Notes: generated by a model not told the origin, from the sequence alone. A stretch of 64,000 nt of DNA from Methylophilus medardensis (GCF_006363915.1 NZ_CP040946.1), one strand, 5' to 3'; counted from the stretch's first letter, positions 34,657-44,169 are shown. Numbers and translations are program-made.

Positions 34657-36690
34657 GTGATCGTCACTTTCCCTGGCAGTAAATATGAATTGCACCAGCC
34701 TTTTCCGCCCGCTGGCGATCAACCGCAAGCCATTGAAAAGCTGACTCAAGGCATTGAAGATGGTTTGAAATTTCAAACGCTGCTTGGCGTGACTGGCTCT
34801 GGTAAAACCTACACCATGGCCAACGTGATCGCGAGGATTGGTAAACCAGCCATTGTGATGGCGCCAAACAAAACGCTGGCTGCGCAGTTATATAGCGAAT
34901 TCAGGGAGTTCTTTCCCAATAATGCCGTCGAGTATTTCGTCAGCTATTACGATTATTACCAGCCTGAAGCCTACGTGCCCTCGCGAGATTTATTTATCGA
35001 AAAAGACTCTAGCATCAACGAGCATATTGAGCAGATGCGTTTATCGGCCACCAAGGCGCTGCTTGAGCGCGAAGATGCCATCATTGTCGCCACCGTCTCT
35101 GCCATTTATGGTATTGGAGATCCAGGCGAATATCACGGCATGGTGCTGCATATCCATCAAGGGAAAAAAATCACCCAAAAAGACGTGGTTGCGCAATTGA
35201 TTGCCATGCAATACGACCGCAACGATTTTGATTTTAGCCGTGGTTGTTTTCGCGTCCGCGGCGATATCATTGATGTGTTTCCCTCAGAAAACAGTGAAAC
35301 CGCAGTGCGTATCAGTTTGTTTGATGATGAGATCGACACGATTCAGCTGTTTGATCCGCTCACCGGTCAGGTTTTCAGCAAAATCCATAACTTTCGCATT
35401 TTCCCGTCCAGCCATTATGTGACCGCGCGTGAAGCCACGGTGCGTGCCATGGAGACGATTAAAGAAGAATTGCGCCAGCGCGTGAGTTTTTTCTTGAGTG
35501 AAAACAAACTGGTTGAAGCACAACGAATCGAGCAACGCACCCGCTTTGACCTTGAAATGCTGAACGAGATTGGCTTTTGTAAAGGCATCGAAAACTATAG
35601 CCGTCATTTGACTCGGCGTAACCCCGGCGATCCACCACCCACCTTGATTGATTATCTCCCCGAGCAGGCATTGATGATCATTGATGAGAGCCATGTCACC
35701 GTGCCACAAGTGGGCGGCATGTATTTGGGTGACCGTTCTCGCAAGGCCAATCTGGTGGATTATGGCTGGCGTTTACCCTCTGCCATGGATAACCGGCCGC
35801 TCAAATTTGAAGAGTTTGAACGCATCATGCGTCAATGCGTGTTTGTCTCGGCCACCCCGGCTGACTATGAAAAAAATCACCAGCAGCAAGTGGTCGAAAT
35901 GATTGCGCGACCCACTGGCTTGGTAGATCCTGAAATCACTGTCAAACCAGCCGATACGCAAGTGGACGACTTGCTGGGTGAAATTAAGCTTCGTGTCGCG
36001 GTCGGCGAACGGGTGCTGGCCACCACGCTCACCAAACGCATGTCTGAAGATCTGACCGATTACTTAAGCGAACATGGCGTCAAAGTGCGCTATTTGCACA
36101 GTGATATTGATACCGTAGAGCGGGTTGAGATTATTCGTGACTTGCGACTCGGTGAATTTGATGTGCTGATTGGCATTAACTTGTTGCGCGAGGGGCTGGA
36201 TATCCCTGAAGTCTCTTTGGTGGCTGTGCTCGACGCCGACAAAGAGGGTTTTTTGCGGTCTGAGCGCTCGTTGATTCAAACGGCTGGCCGTGCTGCCCGA
36301 AATTTGAACGGTAAGGTCATTTTTTACGGCAATCGCATCACGCGCAGCATGAAATTAGCCATGGACGAAGCGGATCGTCGGCGTAAAATTCAGTTAGCAT
36401 TTAACGCTGAACATGGCATTGTGCCCAAAGGTGTGACCAAGCGCATCAAAGATATTATTGATGGCGTCTATGATAAAGATGAAGCGCAACGTGAGCGTAA
36501 GGCCGCACAAGAGCAGGCCAACTACGAAAACATGAGCGAGAAAAATTTGACCAAAGAGCTCAAGCGGATCGAGAAGGCCATGCACGACGCAGCCAAAAAC
36601 CTGGAGTTCGAAAAAGCTGCGCAATTCCGCGACCAATTAAAAAAAATAAAGTTACAGGCATTTGGTGCCGAAGTAGAAGATTTGAAATGA
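34657..36690 (+). CDS. uvrB: Excinuclease ABC subunit B (UvrB)
   Basis: 677 residues, the usual length. Walker A GVTGSGKT is at residues 44-51. The beta-hairpin region contains YFVSYYDYYQPEAYVP, the helicase motifs include IIDESHV and QTAGRAARN, and the C-terminal UVR domain (KAMHDAAKNLEFEKAAQFRD) binds UvrC. It loads onto damaged DNA with UvrA for nucleotide excision repair. The start is GTG 34657, agreeing with the family N-terminus (FPGSKYELHQPFPPAGDQP). I see no clear LexA box upstream. The stop overlaps the next start in ATGA. Confidence 0.98.
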   Translation: MIVTFPGSKYELHQPFPPAGDQPQAIEKLTQGIEDGLKFQTLLGVTGSGKTYTMANVIARIGKPAIVMAPNKTLAAQLYSEFREFFPNNAVEYFVSYYDYYQPEAYVPSRDLFIEKDSSINEHIEQMRLSATKALLEREDAIIVATVSAIYGIGDPGEYHGMVLHIHQGKKITQKDVVAQLIAMQYDRNDFDFSRGCFRVRGDIIDVFPSENSETAVRISLFDDEIDTIQLFDPLTGQVFSKIHNFRIFPSSHYVTAREATVRAMETIKEELRQRVSFFLSENKLVEAQRIEQRTRFDLEMLNEIGFCKGIENYSRHLTRRNPGDPPPTLIDYLPEQALMIIDESHVTVPQVGGMYLGDRSRKANLVDYGWRLPSAMDNRPLKFEEFERIMRQCVFVSATPADYEKNHQQQVVEMIARPTGLVDPEITVKPADTQVDDLLGEIKLRVAVGERVLATTLTKRMSEDLTDYLSEHGVKVRYLHSDIDTVERVEIIRDLRLGEFDVLIGINLLREGLDIPEVSLVAVLDADKEGFLRSERSLIQTAGRAARNLNGKVIFYGNRITRSMKLAMDEADRRRKIQLAFNAEHGIVPKGVTKRIKDIIDGVYDKDEAQRERKAAQEQANYENMSEKNLTKELKRIEKAMHDAAKNLEFEKAAQFRDQLKKIKLQAFGAEVEDLK

Positions 36691-36953
36691 CCGCGTTAAA
36701 TCTGTGTATTGGTTCAATTGCCGCCATCTGCACTACGGTAGCATTTGTACCGCAAGTGATTCAATCATGGCGCACCAGAGATTTAAGCGGCATCTCACTG
36801 CCGATGTACTCGATTTTTACCACTGGCGTTCTGCTCTGGCTGGTTTATGGCATTTTAGAGCAGGATTGGCCAGTAATGATTGCCAATGCCGTCACCGCCG
36901 TATTAGCGGGCGTGGTGTTGTGGTTAAAATTAAAATCACTATTGAACCGTTAA
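36687..36953 (+). CDS. SemiSWEET-type sugar transporter
   Basis: 88 residues forming three membrane helices with the PQ-loop motif (TVAFVPQVIQSWRTRDLSGIS), the half-size bacterial SWEET/MtN3 unit that works as a dimer to move small sugars. The later segments are SIFTTGVLLWLVYGI and MIANAVTAVLAGVVLWLKL. The ATG overlaps the uvrB stop by four bases, so its translation depends on the repair gene. galU follows after about 50 bases. The substrate is unknown. Confidence 0.92.
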   Translation: MTALNLCIGSIAAICTTVAFVPQVIQSWRTRDLSGISLPMYSIFTTGVLLWLVYGILEQDWPVMIANAVTAVLAGVVLWLKLKSLLNR

Positions 36954-37004
36954 ATAAGATGTATTGCTGATTATTTTTATAATTATTTTGTTTAGGATAC
37001 GACC

Positions 37005-37874
37005 ATGAAAAAAATTACAAAAGCCGTTTTCCCGGTAGCCGGGTTAGGCACTCGATTCTTGCCAGCAACCAAAGCCAGCCCAAAAGAAATGCTGCCCGTT
37101 GTTGACAAGCCGCTGATTCAATACGCGGCAGAAGAAGCCATTGCCGCTGGTGCCACCGAGCTGATTTTTATTACTGGCCGTAACAAACGTTCAATCGCTG
37201 ACCATTTTGATAAAGCCTACGAGCTCGAAGCCGAGCTGGAGGCCGCTGGGAAGCAAAAGTTGCTCGATATCGTGCATAGCATTTTGCCGAAAGGCGTCAG
37301 TTGCGTGTTTATTCGTCAGTCGCAAGCGCTGGGCCTCGGGCATGCGGTGTTGTGTGCCAAACCTGTGGTTGGCAATGAGCCGTTTGCGGTATTGCTTGCG
37401 GATGACTTGTTGGTTGGCGATGTATCCATCACCAAACAGATGGTCGATATGTACGCACAACAGCAATGCTCAATTTTAGGCATTGAAACTGTTGCTCCTG
37501 AAGAAACCAGCAGCTATGGCGTGGTGGATGCCACAGCCATCACTGATGACTTGCTCGAAGTGAAGGGCATGGTTGAAAAACCAAAACCAGAAGAGGCACC
37601 TTCTAACTTAGCCGTAGTCGGTCGTTATGTGTTGAGTCCACGCATTTTTGATTGCTTAGAGCACGTTAAGCCTGGCAAAGGCGGCGAAATCCAACTCACA
37701 GACGGCATCTCTGCGCTGATGGAATTTGAAAAGGTCATGGCTTACCGTTATAAAGGCAAACGTTATGACTGCGGCAGCAAACTAGGCTTCATGCAAGCCA
37801 ACGTTGAGTTGGCCTTAAAGCACCCAGAAATCGCAGAAAGTTTCAGCGCTTATCTGAAAACATTGGCACTGTAA
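37005..37874 (+). CDS. galU: UTP-glucose-1-phosphate uridylyltransferase GalU
   Basis: 289 residues. The nucleotide-binding start is KAVFPVAGLGTRFLPATKA, with PKEMLPVVDKPLIQYA, LGLGHAVLCAK and VLLADDLL following; this is the bacterial GalU signature set. It makes UDP-glucose for polysaccharide, trehalose or cell-envelope synthesis. A GGATACGACC lies just upstream of the ATG. hpt begins seven bases after its stop, so the two are co-transcribed. Confidence 0.97.
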   Translation: MKKITKAVFPVAGLGTRFLPATKASPKEMLPVVDKPLIQYAAEEAIAAGATELIFITGRNKRSIADHFDKAYELEAELEAAGKQKLLDIVHSILPKGVSCVFIRQSQALGLGHAVLCAKPVVGNEPFAVLLADDLLVGDVSITKQMVDMYAQQQCSILGIETVAPEETSSYGVVDATAITDDLLEVKGMVEKPKPEEAPSNLAVVGRYVLSPRIFDCLEHVKPGKGGEIQLTDGISALMEFEKVMAYRYKGKRYDCGSKLGFMQANVELALKHPEIAESFSAYLKTLAL

Positions 37875-37881
37875 CTAAGCG

Positions 37882-38442
37882 ATGCAGGCAGCACAAACGG
37901 CCTCCCCAGACCACTGGATTAACCAGTCTGACGTCGTCTTTACAGCGGCAGAAGTCAGTGCTGCCATCGACCGCATGGCCGCGCAACTGCGCGCGCTGGT
38001 GATCGATCAGCCCATCATTTTGTTGTGCGTCATGCGAGGCGGTTTGTATCTCGCAGGACATTTGATGAGCCGATTAGCCTTGCCCGCCAAACTCGATTAT
38101 TTGCAAGCAAACCGTTATCACGGTACTGCCGGCCAAGAAATCGTTTGGAGCAAACAACCCGAGTTAAATTTGGCAGATCAGATTGTCGTGGTCGTCGACG
38201 ATATTCTGGATGAAGGCATCACATTGGCGGCAGTGGTGCAACATTGCCAAGAAGCCGGTGCGCGCCGTGTGCTCACTGCCGTATTGACTGAAAAAGACAA
38301 CGGCCTGCAAAAACCACTTCAGGCTGACGTGATTGGGTTGACGGTACCCAACCGCTACGTGTTTGGTTGCGGCATGGACGTATACGGCTGGTGGCGCAAC
38401 TTGCCAGAAATCCGCGCCCTCACCGACAGTGAATGCAGCTAA
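37882..38442 (+). CDS. hpt: Hypoxanthine-guanine phosphoribosyltransferase
   Basis: 186 residues, type I phosphoribosyltransferase. The PRPP-binding motif is VVVVDDILDEGITLAAV, the N-terminal diphosphate loop region contains LCVMRGGLYLAGHL, and the C-terminal hood has PNRYVFGCGMDVYGWWRN. It converts hypoxanthine or guanine with PRPP to IMP or GMP in purine salvage. It belongs to the HGPRT-like group often named hypoxanthine-guanine phosphoribosyltransferase in Betaproteobacteria. It follows galU closely, with no obvious terminator afterwards. Confidence 0.92.
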   Translation: MQAAQTASPDHWINQSDVVFTAAEVSAAIDRMAAQLRALVIDQPIILLCVMRGGLYLAGHLMSRLALPAKLDYLQANRYHGTAGQEIVWSKQPELNLADQIVVVVDDILDEGITLAAVVQHCQEAGARRVLTAVLTEKDNGLQKPLQADVIGLTVPNRYVFGCGMDVYGWWRNLPEIRALTDSECS

Positions 38443-38661
38443 GCTGCCATGCGCTGTGGGTCTGTCAGCAACAGGTCATTCGAATCTTACTTCTCCCCAT
38501 CTAGGTTACCCATCAGGCTCGACGCATTGGTAAGGCGATCTTTTCTGCGGGTAGCCGCTGCCGCAAACTAGTTACGACAACCATGATTTAGTAGCGTAAT
38601 GCATCAACGCGCGCTAGACTGATGATAGAAAACTATCTTTAAAATTCTATCGGAGCGTGGC

Positions 38662-39264
38662 ATGCGTGCATTAAAAACCCTTAGAGATATTGTCGGTTTA
38701 GGCGACGCCTCAACCTCTATCGCCGACTCAGCATTAATCATCATTGATGCGCAAAACACCTATTGCGAAGGTGTCATGCAGCTTGAAGGCATGGACGCAG
38801 CGTTAAACGATTGCCGCCTATTGCTAGATCGTTTTAGAAATGCCGGCAGGCCTGTTTTTCATATTCAACACGATGCCGGCCCCGGTAGCCCCTACGATGT
38901 GCAAAGCCATATTGGAAAAATAGTCGACGCGGTGTCACCGGCAGAAGGTGAGCCCGTCATCACCAAAAATTATCCGAATTCATTTGTTGGCACAACGCTT
39001 GATGCTTCGTTAAAAAAAGCGGGCATTCAAAACTTGATTCTGGTCGGCTTTATGTCCCACATGTGCGTGAGTTCCACCGCGCGTGGCGCCTTCAGCTTAG
39101 GGTATCGGCCAACGGTCGTGGCTTCTGCCACTGCCACACGCGCTTTACCACTCAAAGCTACGGGGGAAGTGATCTCTGCCGCACAAGTGCATTCGGCAGC
39201 CTTGGCTGCCTTATCCGATCTCCCTGCAGCGGTAGTTGGCACGCCAGCGGATGTCCCTGATTAA
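38662..39264 (+). CDS. Isochorismatase-fold cysteine hydrolase
   Basis: 200 residues of the isochorismatase/nicotinamidase superfamily. The catalytic aspartate is D29 in IIIDAQNTYCEG, the lysine is in EPVITKNYPNSFVGT, and the nucleophilic cysteine is in GFMSHMCVSSTARGAFSLGY with the usual non-proline cis-peptide region ahead of it. The residue set suggests an amide or related hydrolase; the substrate is not evident. GGAG sits upstream of ATG 38662. It stands alone, with gaps of 219 and 250 bases on either side that show no further gene. Confidence 0.9.
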   Translation: MRALKTLRDIVGLGDASTSIADSALIIIDAQNTYCEGVMQLEGMDAALNDCRLLLDRFRNAGRPVFHIQHDAGPGSPYDVQSHIGKIVDAVSPAEGEPVITKNYPNSFVGTTLDASLKKAGIQNLILVGFMSHMCVSSTARGAFSLGYRPTVVASATATRALPLKATGEVISAAQVHSAALAALSDLPAAVVGTPADVPD

Positions 39265-39514
39265 GTCATCACAAGTCATCGATAGGCAGTCAGATATAGT
39301 GATTCAATGGCTGAAACGCGCGAAGCGTGTGGTCGATAGAATGCGCGTGATTTATCGGTAGATGCGTTCAAAGATGTTGGAAGACAATCGAAAAAACGCA
39401 AATGTCACTGCGTATAGAATGCTTCATTTGGGCGAATGAACTGGGGACTTGAGCACTTTGTCAGCTCAGCAGGGCTATATAAGAAGCGCTAAGCTAATAA
39501 ATTTATGTGTTTAT

Positions 39515-39605
39515 TGGCGGAGAAGGAGGGATTCGAACCCTCGATACGCTTGCGCGTATGCCTGATTTCGAGTCAGGTACATTCAACCAGCTCTGCCACT
39601 TCTCC
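39515..39605 (-). tRNA. tRNA-Ser (anticodon CGA)
   Basis: 91 bases including encoded CCA. The acceptor stem GGAGAAG pairs with CTTCTCC, the anticodon arm reads CTGACTCGAAATCAG giving CGA, and a long variable arm (CATACGCGCAAGCGTATG-like hairpin) and GGTTCGAATCC T loop identify a class II serine tRNA. Confidence 0.96.
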
Positions 39606-39711
39606 GGATGCATCACCACTGCGGTTGAAACACGGAGGCGGATGCAAGGGCGCTAGTCTACACCGTGGCGCCAGTGTTATTCAACAAAAATATGTGAGGC
39701 AGACAAGCCTG

Positions 39712-41088
39712 TTATTGGCGCGGCAATCTGATTTGGATCACTAAGCCGGAGGCGGGCGCTTGCTTGTTATGCAATGACAATGTTCCACCATGTTTTTCAA
39801 CAATCATGCGTGCGATGGACAGACCCAGGCCAGTGCCGCCGGTTTTGCGCGATCGAGAGTCTTCTAATCTGCGGAAAGGCTCCAGGACATTGGTAAGTTC
39901 TTCGGGCGGGATGCCTGGCCCATCGTCTGCAATCTCGCAATAGACCTGTTTGCCGTCGCTGTGTACCGTCAGCGACGCTGCGGTTGCGTAGGTGGTCGCG
40001 TTATTCAACAGGTTAGTCAGGCAGCGGGTTAAGAGGTGTGCGGAGCCCATGATAGTGATGGATTCAGCCGGTAGGTTGCAGACAATAGGGTGGCCAGCAT
40101 CTGCAAAATCATCACATACCGCGGTTGTCAGGGCATTCAGGTCGACTTTGCCTTTGTGTATGTTTTCACCGCACAAGCGCGCAAAATCGAGGCCTTCACG
40201 CACCATTTCCTGCGTGGCTGTTAAATCTTTGATCAAGGCTTGTTTTAATTCTGCATCTTTCACTTTTTCAAGACGCAAGCGTAAGCGCGTAAGCGGTGTT
40301 TGCAAGTCGTGCGCAATCGCGCCCAAAATAAAGCCCCGCTCTTGAATATGTTTGAGAATGCTGCGCTGCATTTCGTTAAAAGCCTTGGCTGCATGGCGCA
40401 CCTCATTTGAGCCTTGCGCTTCGGGGAGGGGCGCGTGCTCGATATTGTGCGCGAGTTGCAAGGCGGCATCGGCCAATTTGCGTAGCGGGCGCGTAGCCAC
40501 TGAAGCCACTACCCAGATAATGCTGATAAGACCGAGCAGGGCCAGCACGATAGTGAGGGGATTGCGTTCGCTCGGTGGTCCGGGTGGACGGCGCCCGCCG
40601 TAGTGCAGCTCAATCAACACTGGCGTGTTGTCTTCTAAGTGGGTGTAGACCGCTAAACATTGTCCGTGCGGGCGAGGAGGTGGGCCGCCAAATCCGGGAG
40701 GTGGGGAGGGCAATCGACGCGGTGCACAGTTTTTGGCCGGAGACAGGTCAATAAAGTCCGCAATCTCAGGCACCAATATATTATTCAGGTTGGCTAGTTC
40801 TGCGGGTAATAAAGCCGCTTGCGGTGGCGGCTCGAGCCCCATTCTGACATGGCTGCCCATCCGTTTGAACACGTCTTGTATTTCGGAGCGCTTTTCAGGC
40901 ACAGTCGCCTCGAGGATGCGGATGATGCTTTCAATGCGGTCAAAGGCAAACTGATCGCGCAGGCGTGTTTCATTCTCGCGCGAATCGCGTTGACCTAACA
41001 TGCTGACCACTGCGGCAGTCAGCACAATACCAATTACCGTGATCAAGAAAATCCGGACCGACATGGTGCCCAACCATTTTTTTATCAT
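39712..41088 (-). CDS. EnvZ/CpxA-like sensor histidine kinase
   Basis: 458 residues. Two membrane segments (about 10-31 and 180-200) enclose a periplasmic sensor of about 145 residues. The sensor contains proline-rich stretches (LPSPPPGFGGPPPRPHG, GGRRPPGPPSERN) and two cysteines (NCAPRR, GQCLAVY). HAMP follows, then HisKA (GAIAHDLQTPLTRLRLRLEK) and HATPase_c (NLLNNATTYA, DDGPGIP, GTGLGLSIAR). The regulator gene lies 15 bases upstream on the same strand. The periplasmic Spy-like gene just beyond the regulator suggests envelope or metal stress as signal; inferred. Confidence 0.93.
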   Translation of the reverse strand: MIKKWLGTMSVRIFLITVIGIVLTAAVVSMLGQRDSRENETRLRDQFAFDRIESIIRILEATVPEKRSEIQDVFKRMGSHVRMGLEPPPQAALLPAELANLNNILVPEIADFIDLSPAKNCAPRRLPSPPPGFGGPPPRPHGQCLAVYTHLEDNTPVLIELHYGGRRPPGPPSERNPLTIVLALLGLISIIWVVASVATRPLRKLADAALQLAHNIEHAPLPEAQGSNEVRHAAKAFNEMQRSILKHIQERGFILGAIAHDLQTPLTRLRLRLEKVKDAELKQALIKDLTATQEMVREGLDFARLCGENIHKGKVDLNALTTAVCDDFADAGHPIVCNLPAESITIMGSAHLLTRCLTNLLNNATTYATAASLTVHSDGKQVYCEIADDGPGIPPEELTNVLEPFRRLEDSRSRKTGGTGLGLSIARMIVEKHGGTLSLHNKQAPASGLVIQIRLPRQ

Positions 41089-41103
41089 GAATCAGTGGCT
41101 CTT

Positions 41104-41877
41104 TTATTTAAGGTAACGGACATCTGCCGTGAGCAGATAGCCCTCATTACGCAGGGTTTTGATCATGGAAGGGCTCTTAGAATCCACTTCAAGTTTTTGT
41201 CTTAACCGACTGATTTGTAAGTCTATAGATCGATCAAAAGGCCCGGCTTCGCGGCCGTGCATTTCTTCCATCAATTGATCGCGACTCAGGGTGCGGTTGG
41301 CATGCAACAGCATAAAACGCAAAAACTTAAACTCCGCGTTGGAGAGCGGAATGCTGGTGTTGCTTTGATCAATTAAGGTGCGATTTTGGATATCCAAGGT
41401 CCAAGTATTAAAGCTGATGAACCGTATGACGCCGCTATCGGCGGGCGCTTCATGATTTAAATGGCTAGGGTTTTCTGCGTGCATGCGTGCGCGGCGGATG
41501 ACACTGCGGATGCGGGACAACAATTCTAAAGGCTCGAACGGTTTGGCGACATAATCATCTGCCCCTGTTTCTAGACCCATGATGGTATCCAGTGAGCTGG
41601 TGCGCGCCGTCAGCATGATGATGGGCACCAGTCGATAGTCAGGAGATTCGCGTAGGGCTCGGCAAAGCTCAATGCCATTGCGTTGCGGCATATTGATATC
41701 CAAAATGATGACGTCGGGCTGATGCGTCTGCAAGCGTTGCCACATTTGCGTATGGTCCGCGGCTTGGTGGGTGATCATTTGATTATCTTGCAGAAAATCG
41801 CACAATAAATCACGAATGGCATCATCGTCATCAACTACTAACACATGGGTTTCGGGAATGCCGTCAGTCATAAACAT
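41104..41877 (-). CDS. OmpR-family response regulator
   Basis: 257 residues. Receiver domain with acidic pocket VVDDDD, phosphoacceptor in VIILDINMPQRNG, threonine in MLTART and lysine in DDYVAKPFEP; winged-helix effector with LSNAEFKFLRFMLLH and FDRSIDLQISRLRQKLE. The pattern IDLQISRLRQKLE places it with OmpR rather than PhoB. ATG 41877 is used, and ATG 41871 is possible. It is the partner of the downstream kinase gene. Confidence 0.94.
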   Translation of the reverse strand: MFMTDGIPETHVLVVDDDDAIRDLLCDFLQDNQMITHQAADHTQMWQRLQTHQPDVIILDINMPQRNGIELCRALRESPDYRLVPIIMLTARTSSLDTIMGLETGADDYVAKPFEPLELLSRIRSVIRRARMHAENPSHLNHEAPADSGVIRFISFNTWTLDIQNRTLIDQSNTSIPLSNAEFKFLRFMLLHANRTLSRDQLMEEMHGREAGPFDRSIDLQISRLRQKLEVDSKSPSMIKTLRNEGYLLTADVRYLK

Positions 41878-41910
41878 GGTCTCAGACTTACAATAAGATT
41901 ATTTGAGCAC

Positions 41911-41935
41911 AAAAACCGGCCACTGTGGCCGGTTT
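41911..41935 (-). terminator. Intrinsic terminator after Spy-like gene
   Basis: Ten-base stem AAACCGGCCA / TGGCCGGTTT with a three-base loop; T run on the minus strand. It separates the Spy-like gene from the two-component genes downstream. Confidence 0.88.
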
Positions 41936-41957
41936 GATGCGTTAAACCGCCATCTGT

Positions 41958-42437
41958 TTATTCTTGATGCGGTTTTTCAAGGTGTGGTTTATCGTGTGGT
42001 GCTCTGTCATGGTGTGGATGCTGCGGAAAGGCATTTTCATCGAAAGCTTTTTTCTGTGCCTCATTCAATTGCGCATAAAAGCTACGAATCGCTTTGGTGC
42101 GTTCCGCCTGCTGCGTGTCGCGCGCTTTATCCCAGGCTTCCATTTTATCCAACCGTTGCAGGGTGGTGAGTTTATTTAACTCGGCTCCGTCTGGGCGGCC
42201 CGCTTGCTCATTGGGCTTGATTTGCGCCTGATACGCTTTCCACGCGTTTTCCTGCGTGCTGCTCAGCTGCAAAATAGTGTGTAATCTTTCTTGATGTTGT
42301 TCAAAATGCGCCTGATGGCGCTGTTGCCAGTGGGCTTTGTCAAAGCTGCCTTTGTCACAACCTTGGCCATGCTCGGCAAAGGCGGTGCCGCACACCAACA
42401 CCAAAAGTCCTGCGAATGCCAGTTTTTTCAGTTTCAT
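41958..42437 (-). CDS. Spy/CpxP-like periplasmic protein with His-rich tail
   Basis: 159 residues. Signal peptide (about 1-21, ending AFA), helical LTxxQ-type repeats LSSTQENAWKAY and LNEAQKKAFD, the hallmark of Spy/CpxP chaperone-like proteins. The last ~20 residues are His/Pro-rich (FPQHPHHDRAPHDKPH) and could bind a divalent metal. ATG 42437 has AAGGA upstream. CpxP proteins restrain the CpxA kinase; here the gene lies just upstream of a regulator-kinase pair on the same strand, though a terminator separates them. A stress or metal feedback role is inferred. Confidence 0.88.
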   Translation of the reverse strand: MKLKKLAFAGLLVLVCGTAFAEHGQGCDKGSFDKAHWQQRHQAHFEQHQERLHTILQLSSTQENAWKAYQAQIKPNEQAGRPDGAELNKLTTLQRLDKMEAWDKARDTQQAERTKAIRSFYAQLNEAQKKAFDENAFPQHPHHDRAPHDKPHLEKPHQE

Positions 42438-42481
42438 GATGTATCCTTAATCATCATTGCGAAATTGCAATGTTGACATTA

Positions 42482-42506
42482 AAACACCCGAATGTATCGG
42501 GTGTTT
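42482..42506 (-). terminator. Intrinsic terminator after ybiT
   Basis: Ten-base stem AAACACCCGA / TCGGGTGTTT with a five-base loop, about 68 bases past the ybiT stop; T-rich on the minus strand. Confidence 0.78.
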
Positions 42507-42573
42507 GTCTGATCAGGCCGGCAGTGTATCGGAATGTATCCCGATGCAATTTGTCTGTTTGCGCCGTTTGCGG

Positions 42574-44169
42574 CTATTCAATACCTTGGCTGACCAGATA
42601 GTCTTCATAGTTGCCAGTAAAGTCGATAATGCGGTCGGCTTTGATTTCGATGATACGGGTAGCAATCGAACTGACGAACTCACGGTCATGGCTGACAAAA
42701 AACAAAGTGCCTTTGTATTTATCTAATGCCGTGTTGAGCGCCTCAATGGACTCCATGTCCATGTGGTTGGTGGGCTCATCCATCAGTAACACGTTGGTTT
42801 TTGCCAGCATGAGTTTGCCATATAACATCCGGCCTTTTTCTCCGCCTGAGAGCACTTTGACGGATTTTTTAGTGGCCTCGGTTGGGAACAGTAACCGCCC
42901 CAACATGCTGCGCACGGTATTGTCATCATCACCTTGCTGGCGCTGTGCAGTCATCCATTCGAACAAGTCTTCGCCTTGGGCGAATTCATATTCATGGTCT
43001 TGCGCAAAATAGCCAAGTTTGGCTTTTTCTGCCCATTTGACCTCTCCATGCTTGGGCTGTAAATCGCCCGCCAGACAGCGCAAGAAGGTTGTTTTGCCGA
43101 TGCCGTTTTCGCCAATAATGGCGACTTTTTCACCGGCTTCAAACATCATCTCGACATCGTTAAACAGCGGCTTATCAAAACCATGGCTCAACTTTTTCAG
43201 TTCCACGGCATTGCGGTGTAGTTTTTCGCGCTCGTCAAATTCAAAGCGAATAAACGGGTACTGACGACTGGAGGGCTTAAATTCTTCAACCTTGATTTTG
43301 TCAATTTGTTTGGCGCGGCTGGTGGCTTGCTTGGCTTTAGATGCGTTGGCAGAGAAGCGGCGTACAAAGTCCTGCAAATCCGCGATTTGTTGTTTGGCTT
43401 TGGCATTGTCTTTGGCTTGTTGGTTGCGCGCGGCAATGCTCGCCTCCATATAATCATCATAGTTGCCAGGATAGGAGGTGATCTTACCGTAGTCCATGTC
43501 GCAGGTATGCGTGCACACCTGATTTAAAAAGTGTCTATCGTGCGAAATAATGACCATGGTGCAATCACGATTGTTGACCACATCTTCCAGCCAGCGGATC
43601 GTATTAATGTCCAAGTTGTTGGTCGGTTCATCCAGTAACAGCACATCTGGATTGGCAAACAAGGCTTGCACCAATAAAACGCGCAGTTTCCAGCCTGGCG
43701 CCACTGCACTCATTGGGCCATTATGTTGCTCGATAGGAATACCCACGCCGAGTAATAATTCCCCTGCACGCGCTTCGGCGGTATACCCGTCATATTCTGC
43801 AAATACGCCTTCTAACTCGGCGGCACGCATGTAGTCATCTTCAGTGGCTTCGAGGTTGGCATAAATCGCGTCACGCTCTTGCATGGCTTTCCACATTTGC
43901 TCGTGGCCCATCATGACCACATCCAGCACTCGCTGGTCTTCATAGGCAAACTGGTCTTGTTTCAAAAAAGCCATGCGTTCATTGGTGTCTAGGCTAATGT
44001 TGCCGCTACTTGGCTCTAATACGCCAGCCAGAATCTTCATGAATGTGGATTTACCACAGCCATTCGCACCAATCAGACCGTAACGATTGCCGTCGCCGAA
44101 CTTGACTGAGACGTTTTCAAACAGGGGCTTTGAACCAAACTGCATGGTGATGTTATTTGCAATTAACAT
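42574..44169 (-). CDS. ybiT: ABC-F family ATPase YbiT
   Basis: 531 residues with two nucleotide-binding domains and no membrane domain. Domain 1 has Walker A GANGCGKST and LLLDEPTNNLD; domain 2 has GENGIGKTT, signature LSGGEKGR and LMDEPTNHMD. The domain-1 signature is replaced by APGWKLRVLL, a deviation also present in E. coli YbiT. The C-terminal GNYEDYLVSQGIE and the whole length match YbiT closely. ABC-F proteins act on the ribosome, and YbiT is one of the paralogues that affect translation. Cytoplasmic, monocistronic. Confidence 0.95.
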   Translation of the reverse strand: MLIANNITMQFGSKPLFENVSVKFGDGNRYGLIGANGCGKSTFMKILAGVLEPSSGNISLDTNERMAFLKQDQFAYEDQRVLDVVMMGHEQMWKAMQERDAIYANLEATEDDYMRAAELEGVFAEYDGYTAEARAGELLLGVGIPIEQHNGPMSAVAPGWKLRVLLVQALFANPDVLLLDEPTNNLDINTIRWLEDVVNNRDCTMVIISHDRHFLNQVCTHTCDMDYGKITSYPGNYDDYMEASIAARNQQAKDNAKAKQQIADLQDFVRRFSANASKAKQATSRAKQIDKIKVEEFKPSSRQYPFIRFEFDEREKLHRNAVELKKLSHGFDKPLFNDVEMMFEAGEKVAIIGENGIGKTTFLRCLAGDLQPKHGEVKWAEKAKLGYFAQDHEYEFAQGEDLFEWMTAQRQQGDDDNTVRSMLGRLLFPTEATKKSVKVLSGGEKGRMLYGKLMLAKTNVLLMDEPTNHMDMESIEALNTALDKYKGTLFFVSHDREFVSSIATRIIEIKADRIIDFTGNYEDYLVSQGIE

